A stretch of DNA of 64,000 bases from an uncultured Pseudodesulfovibrio sp. (GCF_963662885.1 NZ_OY760055.1:692001-756000), one strand, 5' to 3'; numbered from the stretch's first letter, positions 8,113 to 16,583 are shown. Notes: generated by a model from the letters alone, not told the origin. Made by a program: numbers and translations.

Positions 8113-8574
8113 CTACCGCAACCAATACAACACCCACAGCAGTATGGGCATGCAGATGTCCGCGAAGAACACGGGCCCGGCGTTGCCGGGTTTTTTGTTG
8201 CCGCCCACGCGGAGGTCGGCGGCGTGGACGGTGAAGGCTCCTACCAGGAAGAAGGTGGCGAAGAGGATGGTGGCGAGCCAGAAGCCGTCGCGCAGGGGGG
8301 AGTGGCGCAGGCCGAAGGCGAGGACGCCGCAGCCGCCCAGCGCCAGGTTGGCAAAGGCTATTTCCTTTTGGAACGGGCTGCCCGGCCGCCAGCCGATGTA
8401 GGCTGCCACCTGGTCTGATTTGTAGTAGTGGCCGAGAAAGGCCCAGAGCGCGCCCAGGCCGACCTGGACGCCGAGGAGCCAGGCCAGGATTGTGGCGAAG
8501 AAGGTCGCGTCGGTGAACATCCAGTTCAACAAGGCGCAGATGACGGCGGCAACGGCCAGATAGACGACATACAT
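8113..8574 (-). CDS. Small four-helix membrane protein (DUF6790-like)
   Basis: A 153-residue protein made almost wholly of four hydrophobic segments (about 1-20, 28-48, 72-92 and 98-118, with a further hydrophobic tail at the C-terminus). A conserved-looking loop, GSPFQKEIAFANLALG, lies between helices 2 and 3. The pattern resembles the uncharacterised DUF6790 family, recalled from memory rather than searched. It starts 17 bases downstream of the periplasmic binding protein gene with a CAGGAGATTG site, so the two form an operon. Function unknown; inner membrane location is clear. Confidence 0.7.
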   Translation of the reverse strand: MYVVYLAVAAVICALLNWMFTDATFFATILAWLLGVQVGLGALWAFLGHYYKSDQVAAYIGWRPGSPFQKEIAFANLALGGCGVLAFGLRHSPLRDGFWLATILFATFFLVGAFTVHAADLRVGGNKKPGNAGPVFFADICMPILLWVLYWLR

Positions 8575-8591
8575 GGTTCAATCTCCTGGTT

Positions 8592-9362
8592 TTAGTTTTC
8601 CGGCGCGGGGGTCATGTATTTATCCCATATGGCCTTGTAGGCCTTGGTCTCCTTGAATTCGCTGAGTTCGTCGGAAAAGCGCTGCACGAACTTTTCGCTG
8701 ACGCGCTTTTTGTTGAATACGATGTACAGCCCGTCCCGCTTTATCTCGTAGTCCAGGTTGGGGTGGATTTCGCCGCCCACGGTATCGGCCAGGACCAGCC
8801 CGTTGCCGAGATCGGCCACTGTGGCATCCAGCCTGCCCAGGGCGAGCTTTCGGAAATTGATATTGTCGTTGTAGACTTCTTCCACGGAACAGTAGGTCTG
8901 GATGAAGGTCCAGAATTCCTGGGTGTAGCTGTACCCCAGGACCACACCGATTCTTTTGCCCTTGAGATCGTCCAGCGTCCTGATCGTTGTTCCCTGCCGA
9001 GTCCAGACAAGCCAGGGGGATTCGAGCAACGGCTCTTCCGGATAGTTGAAATAGACCGTCCGCTCCGGGGTGTGATTGGCCGTGAACAGGCCGTCCGCGT
9101 CGCCGAAGCGGGCCATTTCCAAAGCGCGTTTCCAAGGCAGGGGCAGAATCTTCACATCCTTCATGCCCATGCGGGTGTACACGGCCCGGACGACCTCCAC
9201 GGACATTCCGGACAAGCCATCTTCGGTCTTTACCGAATAGGGCGGCCAGAGATCGCAGACCAGCAGTTCCGGACGTTCGGCCAGAACGAGTTTCCCAAAG
9301 AACACGAGGGCTGCCAACAATAGCAGCGCAGGCAGGGCTAGGATGATTTTGGATCGGGTCAT
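8592..9362 (-). CDS. Periplasmic solute-binding protein (SBP_bac_3 family)
   Basis: A 256-residue protein. The start at 9362 is chosen for its CAGGAG site; the frame extends 18 codons upstream without one. An N-terminal signal peptide or anchor (KIILALPALLLLAALVFF) is followed by the family-3 binding fold: LVCDLWPPYSVK at the start, GLSGMSVEVVRAVY, and DDLKGKRIGVVLGYSYTQEF in the hinge. Family members bind amino acids or other small polar solutes, usually for ABC importers. No permease or ATPase is next to it. Orphan proteins of this kind in delta-proteobacteria can feed a transporter elsewhere or sense ligands. It is followed by the small membrane protein gene. Confidence 0.82.
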   Translation of the reverse strand: MTRSKIILALPALLLLAALVFFGKLVLAERPELLVCDLWPPYSVKTEDGLSGMSVEVVRAVYTRMGMKDVKILPLPWKRALEMARFGDADGLFTANHTPERTVYFNYPEEPLLESPWLVWTRQGTTIRTLDDLKGKRIGVVLGYSYTQEFWTFIQTYCSVEEVYNDNINFRKLALGRLDATVADLGNGLVLADTVGGEIHPNLDYEIKRDGLYIVFNKKRVSEKFVQRFSDELSEFKETKAYKAIWDKYMTPAPEN

Positions 9363-9413
9363 GGAAGGCTCCTGAACCTTACAGTACCACCAGTCCGGCT
9401 TCCGGGAAAGGCG

Positions 9414-9452
9414 CAAAATATAAAGGGAGCCGCTCCTTTCGGAACAGCTCCC
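9414..9452 (-). terminator. Terminator after msrAB
   Basis: Read leftward: GGGAGCTGTTCC, a GAAA tetraloop, GGAGCGGCTCCC, then TTTATATTTT. The 12-bp stem has two wobble pairs. It ends msrAB transcription before the binding-protein gene's promoter region. Confidence 0.75.
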
Positions 9453-9479
9453 GTGTGGTTGTCGCGTCGTGCGCTGCGG

Positions 9480-10613
9480 TTAGTCAAACAGATACAGGAA
9501 TTCCCCGTAGCCCTCTGCCTGCATCTTGTCCTTGGGCACGAATCGCAGGGCTGCCGAGTTCATGCAGTAGCGCAGGCCGGTGGGTTGCGGGCCGTCTTCG
9601 AAGACGTGGCCCAGATGCGAATCCCCGGTCTTGCTGCGGACCTCGGTGCGCACCGAGAAGAGAGAACGGTCTTCCTTTTCCACGATGTTCCCCGGCACCA
9701 GGGGGGTTGTGAAGCTCGGCCAGCCCGTGCCGGATTCGTACTTGTCCGTGCTCGAAAAGAGCGGTTCGCCGCTGACGATGTCCACATAGATGCCTTCGGC
9801 GTGATTGTCCCAGTACTCGTTGTTGAAGGGCGGTTCGGTGCCTTCCTCCTGGGTGACCTTGAATTGCAGCGGGGTGAGTGTCTTCTTCAACGTATCCTCG
9901 TCGGGTTTGATGAAATCGTTGCCTGCCGGGGTTGCCGGGGTCTTGTCATGGGCAGCCTCGATCACGTCGTCGGCCGCATCGCCCCAGTGGTTCTCCACGA
10001 ACTTGTCGCGGCCCGAGAAGTAGCGATAGGTCTTGTAGCGCACGGGATTGTGCTTGTAGTAGTCTTGGTGGTAGCCCTCTGCCGGGTAGAAGGTCGTGAA
10101 CTCGATAATCGGTGTGATCACGGGCTTGTCGAAGCGGCTGGAGCGGTCCAGGGCCTGCTTGGAGGCCTCTGCGATCTTGTGCTGCATCTCGTTGTGATAG
10201 AATATGGCCGAGGTGTATTGATAGCCACGGTCGCCGAATGAGCCGCTGGGGTCGGTGGGGTCGAAGTGTCGCCAGTAGTGGTCCAGTATCTGGGCGTACG
10301 TGATCTGCGTGGGGTCGAAGGTCACCTGCACCGCTTCGCGGTGGCCGGTAGCTCCGCTCGAAACCTCTTCATAGGTCGGGTTGGGCTCTGAGCCTCCCGC
10401 ATAACCCGACACGACCCGGATCACGCCGGGCAGTTTTTCCATATCCGATTCCACGCACCAGAAGCAGCCGCCCGCGAGGGTGGCGATTTCATAGTTCGCA
10501 TTGGTATTGTCAGCCATAGCCGGTTCCTCCGATGACGAAAAAATGCTCGTTGCAAAGCCGAGCGCCAGGAGCAGGGCGCCAGTAAGGACAAAGATGGCAA
10601 GTTTGCGGATCAT
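9480..10613 (-). CDS. msrAB: Exported methionine sulfoxide reductase MsrA-MsrB fusion
   Basis: A 377-residue protein that repairs oxidised methionine in proteins. The start at 10613 has a strong GGAGGTGA site; an in-frame upstream extension lacks one. Residues 1-25 form a signal peptide or signal anchor, so the enzyme works in the periplasm. The MsrA domain (about 40-200) has the catalytic Cys in GGCFWC (C50) plus GYAGG and HYWRHFDPTDPSGSFGDRG. The MsrB domain (about 245-370) has GTGWPSF and the catalytic C350 in RYCMNSAALRF. The two zinc CxxC motifs of many MsrB proteins are absent, a common variant. MsrA-MsrB order matches PilB/MsrAB-type fusions. A Fur/PerR-like box lies just upstream, fitting stress control. 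Confidence 0.93.
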   Translation of the reverse strand: MIRKLAIFVLTGALLLALGFATSIFSSSEEPAMADNTNANYEIATLAGGCFWCVESDMEKLPGVIRVVSGYAGGSEPNPTYEEVSSGATGHREAVQVTFDPTQITYAQILDHYWRHFDPTDPSGSFGDRGYQYTSAIFYHNEMQHKIAEASKQALDRSSRFDKPVITPIIEFTTFYPAEGYHQDYYKHNPVRYKTYRYFSGRDKFVENHWGDAADDVIEAAHDKTPATPAGNDFIKPDEDTLKKTLTPLQFKVTQEEGTEPPFNNEYWDNHAEGIYVDIVSGEPLFSSTDKYESGTGWPSFTTPLVPGNIVEKEDRSLFSVRTEVRSKTGDSHLGHVFEDGPQPTGLRYCMNSAALRFVPKDKMQAEGYGEFLYLFD

Positions 10614-10631
10614 ATGATCACCTCCAAGGGT

Positions 10632-10650
10632 GACAATGATAGTCATTATT
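10632..10650. promoter_or_regulatory. Fur/PerR-like operator upstream of msrAB
   Basis: The 19-mer GACAATGATAGTCATTATT matches the classical Fur box GATAATGATAATCATTATC at 16 of 19 positions by eye. It lies 19 bases upstream of the msrAB start codon, beyond the ribosome site, where a bound repressor would block transcription. Which Fur-family regulator (Fur, PerR or other) uses it cannot be told. Confidence 0.6.
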
Positions 10651-10870
10651 ATACCAATGTAGGCACGATCCCTCACATGTCAATGCTTTAAGGGGTGGCT
10701 GCGCGGGGCGGTTTCAAAGCACGAATCGTTATTTTTTATCGGAAAATTGTGGATTTTTGACTTGTTTTGGGGCAAGTGGCATTGCTTCGCGGCGGCTGGA
10801 TGTGCATAGTGGCCGTATCTGGCCGACGGCCGCGACCGAATTTCGCATTGAATCACATCAAGGAGAGACC

Positions 10871-11416
10871 ATGCCCAACCAGAATTACACTCTTTTCAGC
10901 GGCGGCGCCCAGGGTGCCGAGAATCAGTTCGGCAAGCTCGCCGAATACCACGGCCTGTCCGAAGTGAACTACACTTTCGAAGGCCACCGCATCGAGCGCA
11001 CCCGCGGCGTGCGCGTTCTGACCGACGAGGAACTGACCCAGAAGGACGTCAGCCTGACCTACGTTTCCCGGCTGTTGAATCGCAAGTTCACCAACGCGGA
11101 GAAGATGCGCAAGGTCCTGCAGACCATCATGTGGCAGGTGGACTCCAGTCAGCAGATTTTCGTGGTCGGCACCATCCTTGACGACGGCACGGTCAAGGGC
11201 GGCACCGGCTGGGGCGCCGAGTTCGCCAAGATCTGCAACAAGGACCTGTTCGTCTTCGACCAGGCCAAGGACACGTGGTCCAAATGGGAGCACGGAGCCT
11301 GGGTGTCCGTGGAAGCCCCGGTGATCTCCGCCGGACATTTCACCGGCACCGGTACCCGCTTCCTGGAAGACAACGGCAAGAAGGCTCTTGAGGAGCTGTT
11401 CGCTCGTTCCTTTTAA
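10871..11416 (+). CDS. SLOG-superfamily protein (YspA/MoCo-carrier-like Rossmann fold)
   Basis: A 181-residue cytosolic protein. The start at 10871 follows AAGGAGAGACC; the frame opens further upstream without a site. It begins YTLFSGGAQGAENQFG, matching the SGGxxGA-type nucleotide loop of SLOG proteins such as the YpsA-like group and the putative molybdenum-cofactor carrier family. A second block, GTVKGGTGWGAEFAKICNKD followed by LFVFDQ, is also typical of the group. These folds bind nucleotides or nucleotide-like ligands; no reaction is established for this subgroup. It stands alone, divergent from msrAB, with a strong terminator after it. Confidence 0.65.
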   Translation: MPNQNYTLFSGGAQGAENQFGKLAEYHGLSEVNYTFEGHRIERTRGVRVLTDEELTQKDVSLTYVSRLLNRKFTNAEKMRKVLQTIMWQVDSSQQIFVVGTILDDGTVKGGTGWGAEFAKICNKDLFVFDQAKDTWSKWEHGAWVSVEAPVISAGHFTGTGTRFLEDNGKKALEELFARSF

Positions 11417-11439
11417 GCGGTTCTTCGCAATAGCAAATG

Positions 11440-11475
11440 AAAAGGCGGCCCGGAATTTCCGGGCCGCCTTTTTTG
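11440..11475. terminator. Bidirectional terminator between the SLOG gene and the sigma-54 activator gene
   Basis: AAAAGGCGGCCCGGAA and TTCCGGGCCGCCTTTT form a near-perfect 16-bp stem with a T-run on either side, serving two convergent genes. Confidence 0.88.
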
Positions 11476-11494
11476 TATGCTTGTTGCGCCGAGG

Positions 11495-13078
11495 CTAAAC
11501 CTCGAGCTTCTTTTTCTGCTTCTTCTTGGTCTGCGAGTACTTCTTCACGTCGATGTTGTACTTCTTCACCTTGTAGTTGACGATCCGGTAGGACACGCGC
11601 AGATCACGGGCGCTTTGCAGCATGTTGCCGCCGGTCTTCTTGAGCGAGTCGATGAGAAGCTCCTGCTCGAACTTGGCCACGGCCTCGCCAAAGGAGAGGT
11701 TGGTGCCCGTGGCCGAGCTTTCGGCCGACTGGAGGGTCGGCGGCAGGTGGTAGGTGCGGATGACCTGCTCCTCGCAGAGCAGGACCGCGCGCTCCATGCA
11801 GTTCTTCAGCTCGCGCACGTTTCCTGGCCAGTGGTACATCACCAGCAGCTCGATGGCCGGCGTGGAGATGCGCTTGACCTCTTTGCCGTATTCGTCGGTG
11901 AATTCGGCAAGGAAGTGTTCCGCTAGAGGCAGGATGTCCTCGCGGCGCTCCTTAAGGGGCGGTATGAAGATCGGGAAGACGTTGATGCGGTAGTACAGAT
12001 CCTCGCGGAACAGGCCCTTTTCCAGCAGCTCCTCGAGCGGCTGATGGGTGGCGCAGATGAGGCGCACGTCCACGGTGATGGTCTGCTCGCTGCCGACCCG
12101 CTGGATTTCCTTTTCCTGGATGGCGCGCAGGACCTTTGCCTGGGCGTCCATGGACAGCTCGCCGATTTCGTCCAGGAACAGAGTACCCTGGTCAGCCACT
12201 TCGAACAGACCGCGCTTGGTCTGGAACGCGCCGGTGAACGCGCCCTTCTGGTGACCGAACAGTTCGGACTCGATGAGTTCGGACGGCAGGGCCGCGCAGT
12301 TGAGCTTGATCAGCGGCTTGTCGGCGCGCGGGCTGGCCTGGTGGATGGCCTCGGCGAGCAGCTCCTTGCCGGTGCCGGATTCGCCGCGCAGCAGCGCGGT
12401 GGCCCGGCTGGGGGCTACCTGGGTGGACTGGCGCAGGACCAGTCGCATGGCCTTGGAGGCCGCCACGAAGTCCTTGGGCGGAGCCGCGTCCGCTCCCCCG
12501 GCCATGAGACCCTGGGAGAGCAGGTGGTTCTGGGTGGCCATCTCCTCCTGGAGCTGGGCCACGTGCCCGGCGATGATGCCCGCGACCACCTCGAGGAAGT
12601 CTCGGTGGGCGGCCATGTCGTCGGCCGGGATGAGCGGTACGTCCACGGACAGCGCGCCGATGACCTCGGCTTCGTCCGAGCGCAGGTTGATGACCGGAAC
12701 GCAGATGAAGCCGAGCTTGCGAAGCTCCTCCTCGCTGCGGCCGAACGCCTTGTTCAGGAACTCGGGGTCGTCGGACATGCGAGGCACGCTGATGGACTGG
12801 CCCGAGTCAAAGACCCGGCCGATGATGCCCCGGCCCGGCGAATAGGTCACGTCGTCGGACTGCGCCGGGCTGTAGGTCAGCGAGAGCTTCAGGTTCTCGG
12901 TCTTGGGGTCCATGATGACCATGAACGCCCGGACGTATTCCATGTCCAGGGCCAGGGTTTTCAGGAGCGCGTTGAGCGATTCCTCGAGGGTGGTTTCCTT
13001 CCTCAAGGTTTCCTGGATGGTCTTCAGCGTATGCAGATAGCTGAGATCATCGGAGTGGTCCTGTGTGTTGGTTGCCAT
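11495..13078 (-). CDS. GAF-domain sigma-54-dependent activator (NifA-like, Fis family)
   Basis: A 527-residue regulator. The start at 13078 (MATNTQ) follows the upstream gene by 26 bases; the site is weak and the frame opens further up. Order of parts: GAF sensor (about 30-175, with SPGRGIIGRVFDSG), AAA+ sigma-54 interaction domain (about 205-435) with Walker A GESGTGKE at 232-239, GAFTGA at 279-284 and Walker B LFLDEIGEL at 300-308, then a Fis-type helix-turn-helix (GGNMLQSARDLRVSYRIVNY). It ends in a lysine-rich tail. It should activate sigma-54 promoters in answer to a signal bound by GAF. It is last in the ior gene run, so control of aromatic amino acid or 2-oxoacid metabolism is plausible but unproved. 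Confidence 0.92.
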   Translation of the reverse strand: MATNTQDHSDDLSYLHTLKTIQETLRKETTLEESLNALLKTLALDMEYVRAFMVIMDPKTENLKLSLTYSPAQSDDVTYSPGRGIIGRVFDSGQSISVPRMSDDPEFLNKAFGRSEEELRKLGFICVPVINLRSDEAEVIGALSVDVPLIPADDMAAHRDFLEVVAGIIAGHVAQLQEEMATQNHLLSQGLMAGGADAAPPKDFVAASKAMRLVLRQSTQVAPSRATALLRGESGTGKELLAEAIHQASPRADKPLIKLNCAALPSELIESELFGHQKGAFTGAFQTKRGLFEVADQGTLFLDEIGELSMDAQAKVLRAIQEKEIQRVGSEQTITVDVRLICATHQPLEELLEKGLFREDLYYRINVFPIFIPPLKERREDILPLAEHFLAEFTDEYGKEVKRISTPAIELLVMYHWPGNVRELKNCMERAVLLCEEQVIRTYHLPPTLQSAESSATGTNLSFGEAVAKFEQELLIDSLKKTGGNMLQSARDLRVSYRIVNYKVKKYNIDVKKYSQTKKKQKKKLEV

Positions 13079-13104
13079 TCTAGTTTCTCTAGGGAGTTCC
13101 AGCT

Positions 13105-13701
13105 CTAGGAGTTCAGGGCTTTGACGCCGAGCTCCAGGGCTTTGAGGTTGACGGCCTGAATCTTGGCCGGGAGGTTCGCCTTGATGGCCGCTTCCAGGGC
13201 CTCGGGGCCGAAGGGAAGCTCGCCCGCCGCGCACAGCGCGCCGAGCATGGCGATGTTACCGGACTGCACGGCGCCCGCTTCCAGGCCGATGGACTGGTTG
13301 GCCATGAAGTAGACCTTGTCGGTGCAGGTGGAGACAGCCTTCTTGATGTCGTCGATGGTCGGACATTCCTGTTTGCCCATGGCCACGGACAGGGGCGGCA
13401 TGTACTCGGTGGACGAAACCACCAGGCCTCCCTGGCGCAGGTAAGGCAGGGCGCGCATGGTCTCCATGGGCTCGAACCCGAGGAGGATGTCGGCCTCGCC
13501 GATGCCGATCTTGGGCGACTTGCACCCGATCAGCACCGTGGACTCGACCACGCCGCCGCGCTGGGCCATGCCGTGGATCTCGCCGGAGGTCACGGTCAGG
13601 CCCTGGCTGAGGGCGGTCTTAGCCAGCAGGGTGGTGGCGGTCAGGGTTCCCTGGCCGCCCACACCGGTCATGAATATACGAATTTTCTTGGTATCGGGCA
13701 T
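13105..13701 (-). CDS. iorB: Indolepyruvate:ferredoxin oxidoreductase, beta subunit
   Basis: A 198-residue protein with IFMTGVGGQGTLTATTLLA at the N-terminus, the gamma-type domain of 2-oxoacid:ferredoxin oxidoreductases, and GEIHGMAQRGG. With IorA it oxidatively decarboxylates arylpyruvates (from transamination of Trp, Phe and Tyr) to aryl-acetyl-CoA, reducing ferredoxin. It starts three bases after the iorA stop, so translation is likely coupled. The start at 13701 matches the family N-terminus; the frame extends upstream inside iorA. Confidence 0.93.
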   Translation of the reverse strand: MPDTKKIRIFMTGVGGQGTLTATTLLAKTALSQGLTVTSGEIHGMAQRGGVVESTVLIGCKSPKIGIGEADILLGFEPMETMRALPYLRQGGLVVSSTEYMPPLSVAMGKQECPTIDDIKKAVSTCTDKVYFMANQSIGLEAGAVQSGNIAMLGALCAAGELPFGPEALEAAIKANLPAKIQAVNLKALELGVKALNS

Positions 13702-13703
13702 GG

Positions 13704-15539
13704 TTAGCTGCCTCTCTTCTTGGCTTTGATGTGCCCGCAGACCTGCAGGCAAAGCATGCAGCCGTTGCACAGAATCGGGTTGACCGCGGCCTTGCCGCCT
13801 TCCTTGTACATGGCCGGGCAGGCCAGCTTGTCCAGGCAGTCGAACCGGCCGGTGCAGGATTCGGCCACATAGGCGACCTGCGGAGCGACCTTCTTGTAGA
13901 CCCGGCGGGTATACAGCGGGCAGGGCTCCTTGGCGATGAGCACGCGCACGCCGCTCATCTCGCCCAGCTCTTCCAGGGCGGCCATGGTCTTCTTCTGGTT
14001 GAACGGGTTGACCGTGCGCACCTCGGTGACGCCCAGGCCGCGCACCGCGGACTCGATGTCCAGCGGATGGTCGTTCTCGCCGATGACCGTCTTGTCCACG
14101 CCCGGGTTGGGCTGGTGGCCGGTCATGGCCGTGGTCCGGTTGTCGAGGATGACGATGAGCACGTCATGGTCGTTGAAGACCGCGTTGGCAATGCCGGTCA
14201 GGCCGGAGTGGAAGAAGGTGGAGTCACCGATGAAGGCGACCATTTTCTGGCCGGACGCCTTGGCCATGCCGCCGCCAGCCGAGATGGACGAGCCCATGCA
14301 AATCAGGAAGTCGGCGGTCTGCAGCGGAGGCAGCAGCCCCAGCGTGTAGCAGCCGATGTCCGAAGAGTAGATCGCGTCGTCGCCGAAGACCTTGCGGGTC
14401 GCGTAGTAGGTGCCGCGGTGCGGACAACCCGCGCACAGGTTCGGCGGACGGCCGGGCAGGTCGGGCAGGGAACATTCGCAGGTGGGAACCGGGGCTTCGC
14501 CCAGACCCTCGCGGATGACATTCTCGACCATGGTCACTTCGAACTCGCCGTTGCGCGGCAGGACATCCTTGCCCTTGATCTCGAGAGAAAGTCCGTTTTT
14601 CTGCGCCAGGACACGCAGTTCGTTTTCCAGAACCGGCTCCAGCTCCTCGACCACGAGGAGCGTGTCCACGGACTTGAGGAAGTCCAGACACTTTTTCTCG
14701 GGCATGGGGTTGGAGAAGCCCAGTTCCAGGACAGAGACCTTGTCGGCCAGGCCCGCGTTGTCCAAGGCGTCGGCCACGTAGGCCCGGGCGATGCCGGAGC
14801 AGACAATGCCGTACTTACCGGAGCCGGTGACCTTGTTGTACGGGGACTTTTCGGATTCCTCGCGCAGGGCTTCCATGCGCTCCATGAGGCGGATGTGCAT
14901 GGGACGGGAAAAGGCCGGGATGGGCACGGAGTGCGGCGGGTTGCGCTTGAAGCCTTCGGCCTTGCCGGGATCCGGGGCCGGGCCGAACTCGACCGGTCCG
15001 CGCAGGTGGTTGACGCGGGTGGTGGTGCGCAGGAGCAGGGGCGCGCCGTACTTCTTGGAGAGAAGCAGGCCGTCGCGGGCCATGTCCTTGGCCTCCTGGG
15101 CCGTGGACGGTTCGAGCACCGGCATGCCGCCCAGACGGGCGTAGATGCGGTTGTCCTGCTCGTTCTGGCTGGAGTGGCAGCCCGGATCGTCGGCGGACAG
15201 GAGCACCAGGCCGCCGGGAGCGCCCACATAGCACAGGGTCATCAGCGGGTCCGCGGCCACGTTCACACCCACGTGCTTCATGGTGCACATGGACATGGCG
15301 CCGGCCAGGGTAGCGCCTCCGGCCACTTCAAGGGCGACCTTCTCGTTGACCGAGTATTCGAAGTAGTATTTGCCGTCGGGCGAAATGCGGTAGAACGTGT
15401 CCGGCACTTCACTGGATGGGGTGCCGGGGTAACAGGTTACCACCTGGATGCCCGCTTCCACGGCGCCGCGCACGATGGCTTCGTTGCCGAGGAGCAGATG
15501 GGTGTCGCCGGGGGTGTCACCCAAGAGCGGATTTGCCAT
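13704..15539 (-). CDS. iorA: Indolepyruvate:ferredoxin oxidoreductase, alpha subunit
   Basis: A 611-residue protein with an AGGAGAGGG ribosome site. The N-terminal pyruvate-oxidoreductase domain has GNEAIVRGAVEAG and CYPGTPSSE. The TPP-binding domain has CAGCPHRGTYYA and GDSTFFHSG, with the metal-binding GDS. The C-terminus carries a ferredoxin-like cysteine cluster (CLDKLACPAMY and CNGCMLCLQVCG). This is the full layout of IorA, the catalytic, oxygen-sensitive subunit that uses TPP and 4Fe-4S clusters in the cytoplasm. Length matches the family (about 600-620). The upstream neighbour is a TPR membrane protein gene. The enzyme points to anaerobic amino acid use. Confidence 0.95.
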   Translation of the reverse strand: MANPLLGDTPGDTHLLLGNEAIVRGAVEAGIQVVTCYPGTPSSEVPDTFYRISPDGKYYFEYSVNEKVALEVAGGATLAGAMSMCTMKHVGVNVAADPLMTLCYVGAPGGLVLLSADDPGCHSSQNEQDNRIYARLGGMPVLEPSTAQEAKDMARDGLLLSKKYGAPLLLRTTTRVNHLRGPVEFGPAPDPGKAEGFKRNPPHSVPIPAFSRPMHIRLMERMEALREESEKSPYNKVTGSGKYGIVCSGIARAYVADALDNAGLADKVSVLELGFSNPMPEKKCLDFLKSVDTLLVVEELEPVLENELRVLAQKNGLSLEIKGKDVLPRNGEFEVTMVENVIREGLGEAPVPTCECSLPDLPGRPPNLCAGCPHRGTYYATRKVFGDDAIYSSDIGCYTLGLLPPLQTADFLICMGSSISAGGGMAKASGQKMVAFIGDSTFFHSGLTGIANAVFNDHDVLIVILDNRTTAMTGHQPNPGVDKTVIGENDHPLDIESAVRGLGVTEVRTVNPFNQKKTMAALEELGEMSGVRVLIAKEPCPLYTRRVYKKVAPQVAYVAESCTGRFDCLDKLACPAMYKEGGKAAVNPILCNGCMLCLQVCGHIKAKKRGS

Positions 15540-15597
15540 TTTCCCTCTCCTGCGGCCGGACGCTCTCACGTTCGGCCTCTTTAACTTGATGATTCGA

Positions 15598-16251
15598 TTA
15601 TTTGCTTTCCAACTGGGAGATCTTGAATTCGACGAACGGCTTGTCGCCGACGTCCTCGCCGTCCAGCTTCTTGTATGCGGCCAGGGCTTCGGCCTTGTCG
15701 CCGGCGGCCTCTGCGGCGAGAGCGAGCTGGCGGTAGACGGGAACGGTGTAGGCGGCGGAGGCCAGCCCGGCCAGTTCCTTCATCTCCTTGAGAGCCTCGG
15801 CGGCGTTTCCGGCCAGGGTCATGGCCTTGGCGCGGCCCATGCGGGCGACGAACTGCATCTCGCCCTCGGTCAGACCGACCAGGTCTTCCCAGTAGCTCTG
15901 AGCCTTGGCGTAGTCGCCCATGGTCATGGCCGTCTGGGCTGCTTCGAGGATAACTGCGGGACGGACGGAATCCGTGACATCGCCCAACAAGGCGTCGAGC
16001 TTGGCCAGCCGGTCTGCGCCGGTGGAGGAGACCATGATATCACCCAAGGCGGCCTGAGCGCTGGACTCGGCCTTGGCGCTGTATGCCTTGTAGCCCGCGT
16101 AGGCCACGGTGATGGCCAGGATGATGCAGACTGCGGTGATCAGCTGCTTGCGGTAGGTGAACGCGGCTTCAAGGATCGGGTGCAGGGATTCAGGCGTGTG
16201 CGACTCGATGTCGGACAGCACGTCGGGTTGAACGGGGTTGGTTGCAGCCAT
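15598..16251 (-). CDS. Membrane-anchored TPR protein (YfgM-like)
   Basis: A 217-residue protein with a cytoplasmic head of about 37 residues, one membrane helix (about 36-53, QLITAVCIILAITVAYAGYK), then a helical repeat region of degenerate TPRs to the end. This layout is that of YfgM/TPR_21 proteins, which assist periplasmic chaperone networks. The start at 16251 matches that layout; a GGAGG lies 13 bases upstream, rather far. It is first in the run before iorA (58-base gap) behind a sigma-70-type promoter. Whether it has anything to do with IorAB is unknown. Confidence 0.75.
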   Translation of the reverse strand: MAATNPVQPDVLSDIESHTPESLHPILEAAFTYRKQLITAVCIILAITVAYAGYKAYSAKAESSAQAALGDIMVSSTGADRLAKLDALLGDVTDSVRPAVILEAAQTAMTMGDYAKAQSYWEDLVGLTEGEMQFVARMGRAKAMTLAGNAAEALKEMKELAGLASAAYTVPVYRQLALAAEAAGDKAEALAAYKKLDGEDVGDKPFVEFKISQLESK

Positions 16252-16326
16252 GGGATTTTCATGCCTCCATGAGGGTGATTTTTGTGGTATACGGGCCGGG
16301 AAGCGAGGCCCGGCAACGCAGAGGGC

Positions 16327-16355
16327 TTGATAAGCAAAATTGTAAAAAAGGTCAA
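16327..16355 (-). promoter_or_regulatory. Sigma-70-type promoter for the TPR-ior run
   Basis: Read leftward: TTGACC (16355-16350), 17-base spacer, TATCAA (16332-16327). It lies 75 bases upstream of the TPR gene start. A 9-bp inverted repeat sits directly upstream of the -35. Confidence 0.5.
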
Positions 16356-16356
16356 A

Positions 16357-16387
16357 GGCTATTTTGGAAGGAAGCCCGAAAATAGCC
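16357..16387. promoter_or_regulatory. Inverted repeat upstream of the TPR-ior promoter
   Basis: GGCTATTTT (16357-16365) and AAAATAGCC (16379-16387) are perfect 9-bp arms 13 bases apart, one base from the -35 box. It is the size of a dimeric regulator site and could serve the leftward promoter or divergent proA. The binding protein is unknown. The rest of 16252-16583 shows only a second small hairpin in the leader (about 16293-16313). Confidence 0.4.
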
Positions 16388-16583
16388 AAAAACAGCGACT
16401 GTAATCAAGCCGTTGCCAGGGCAAATAACAAAAAATGTAAATCTGTCGGCGGCCGCCAATCCAAAGTGTATTCGGTCGGCAAAGACGGGAATTGACTTTA
16501 TCCCCCGGAGGAGGTTAGCAAATTGGCTCGCCGGGGCAGAATTTCGTTCGGTCCGGATGGCGACAATTTCAAGGAGAACTTTC

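Noticed and set aside
10770..10800. Possible sigma-54 promoter upstream of the SLOG gene (GGGGCAAGTGGCATTGC)
   Set aside because: The GG and GC elements are not ten bases apart, so the required GG-N10-GC is not met.
16505..16530. A strong GGAGGAGG followed by TTG before proA, as a possible leader peptide start
   Set aside because: The frame from that TTG runs on out of phase into proA without family resemblance; the proA start has its own AAGGAGA.
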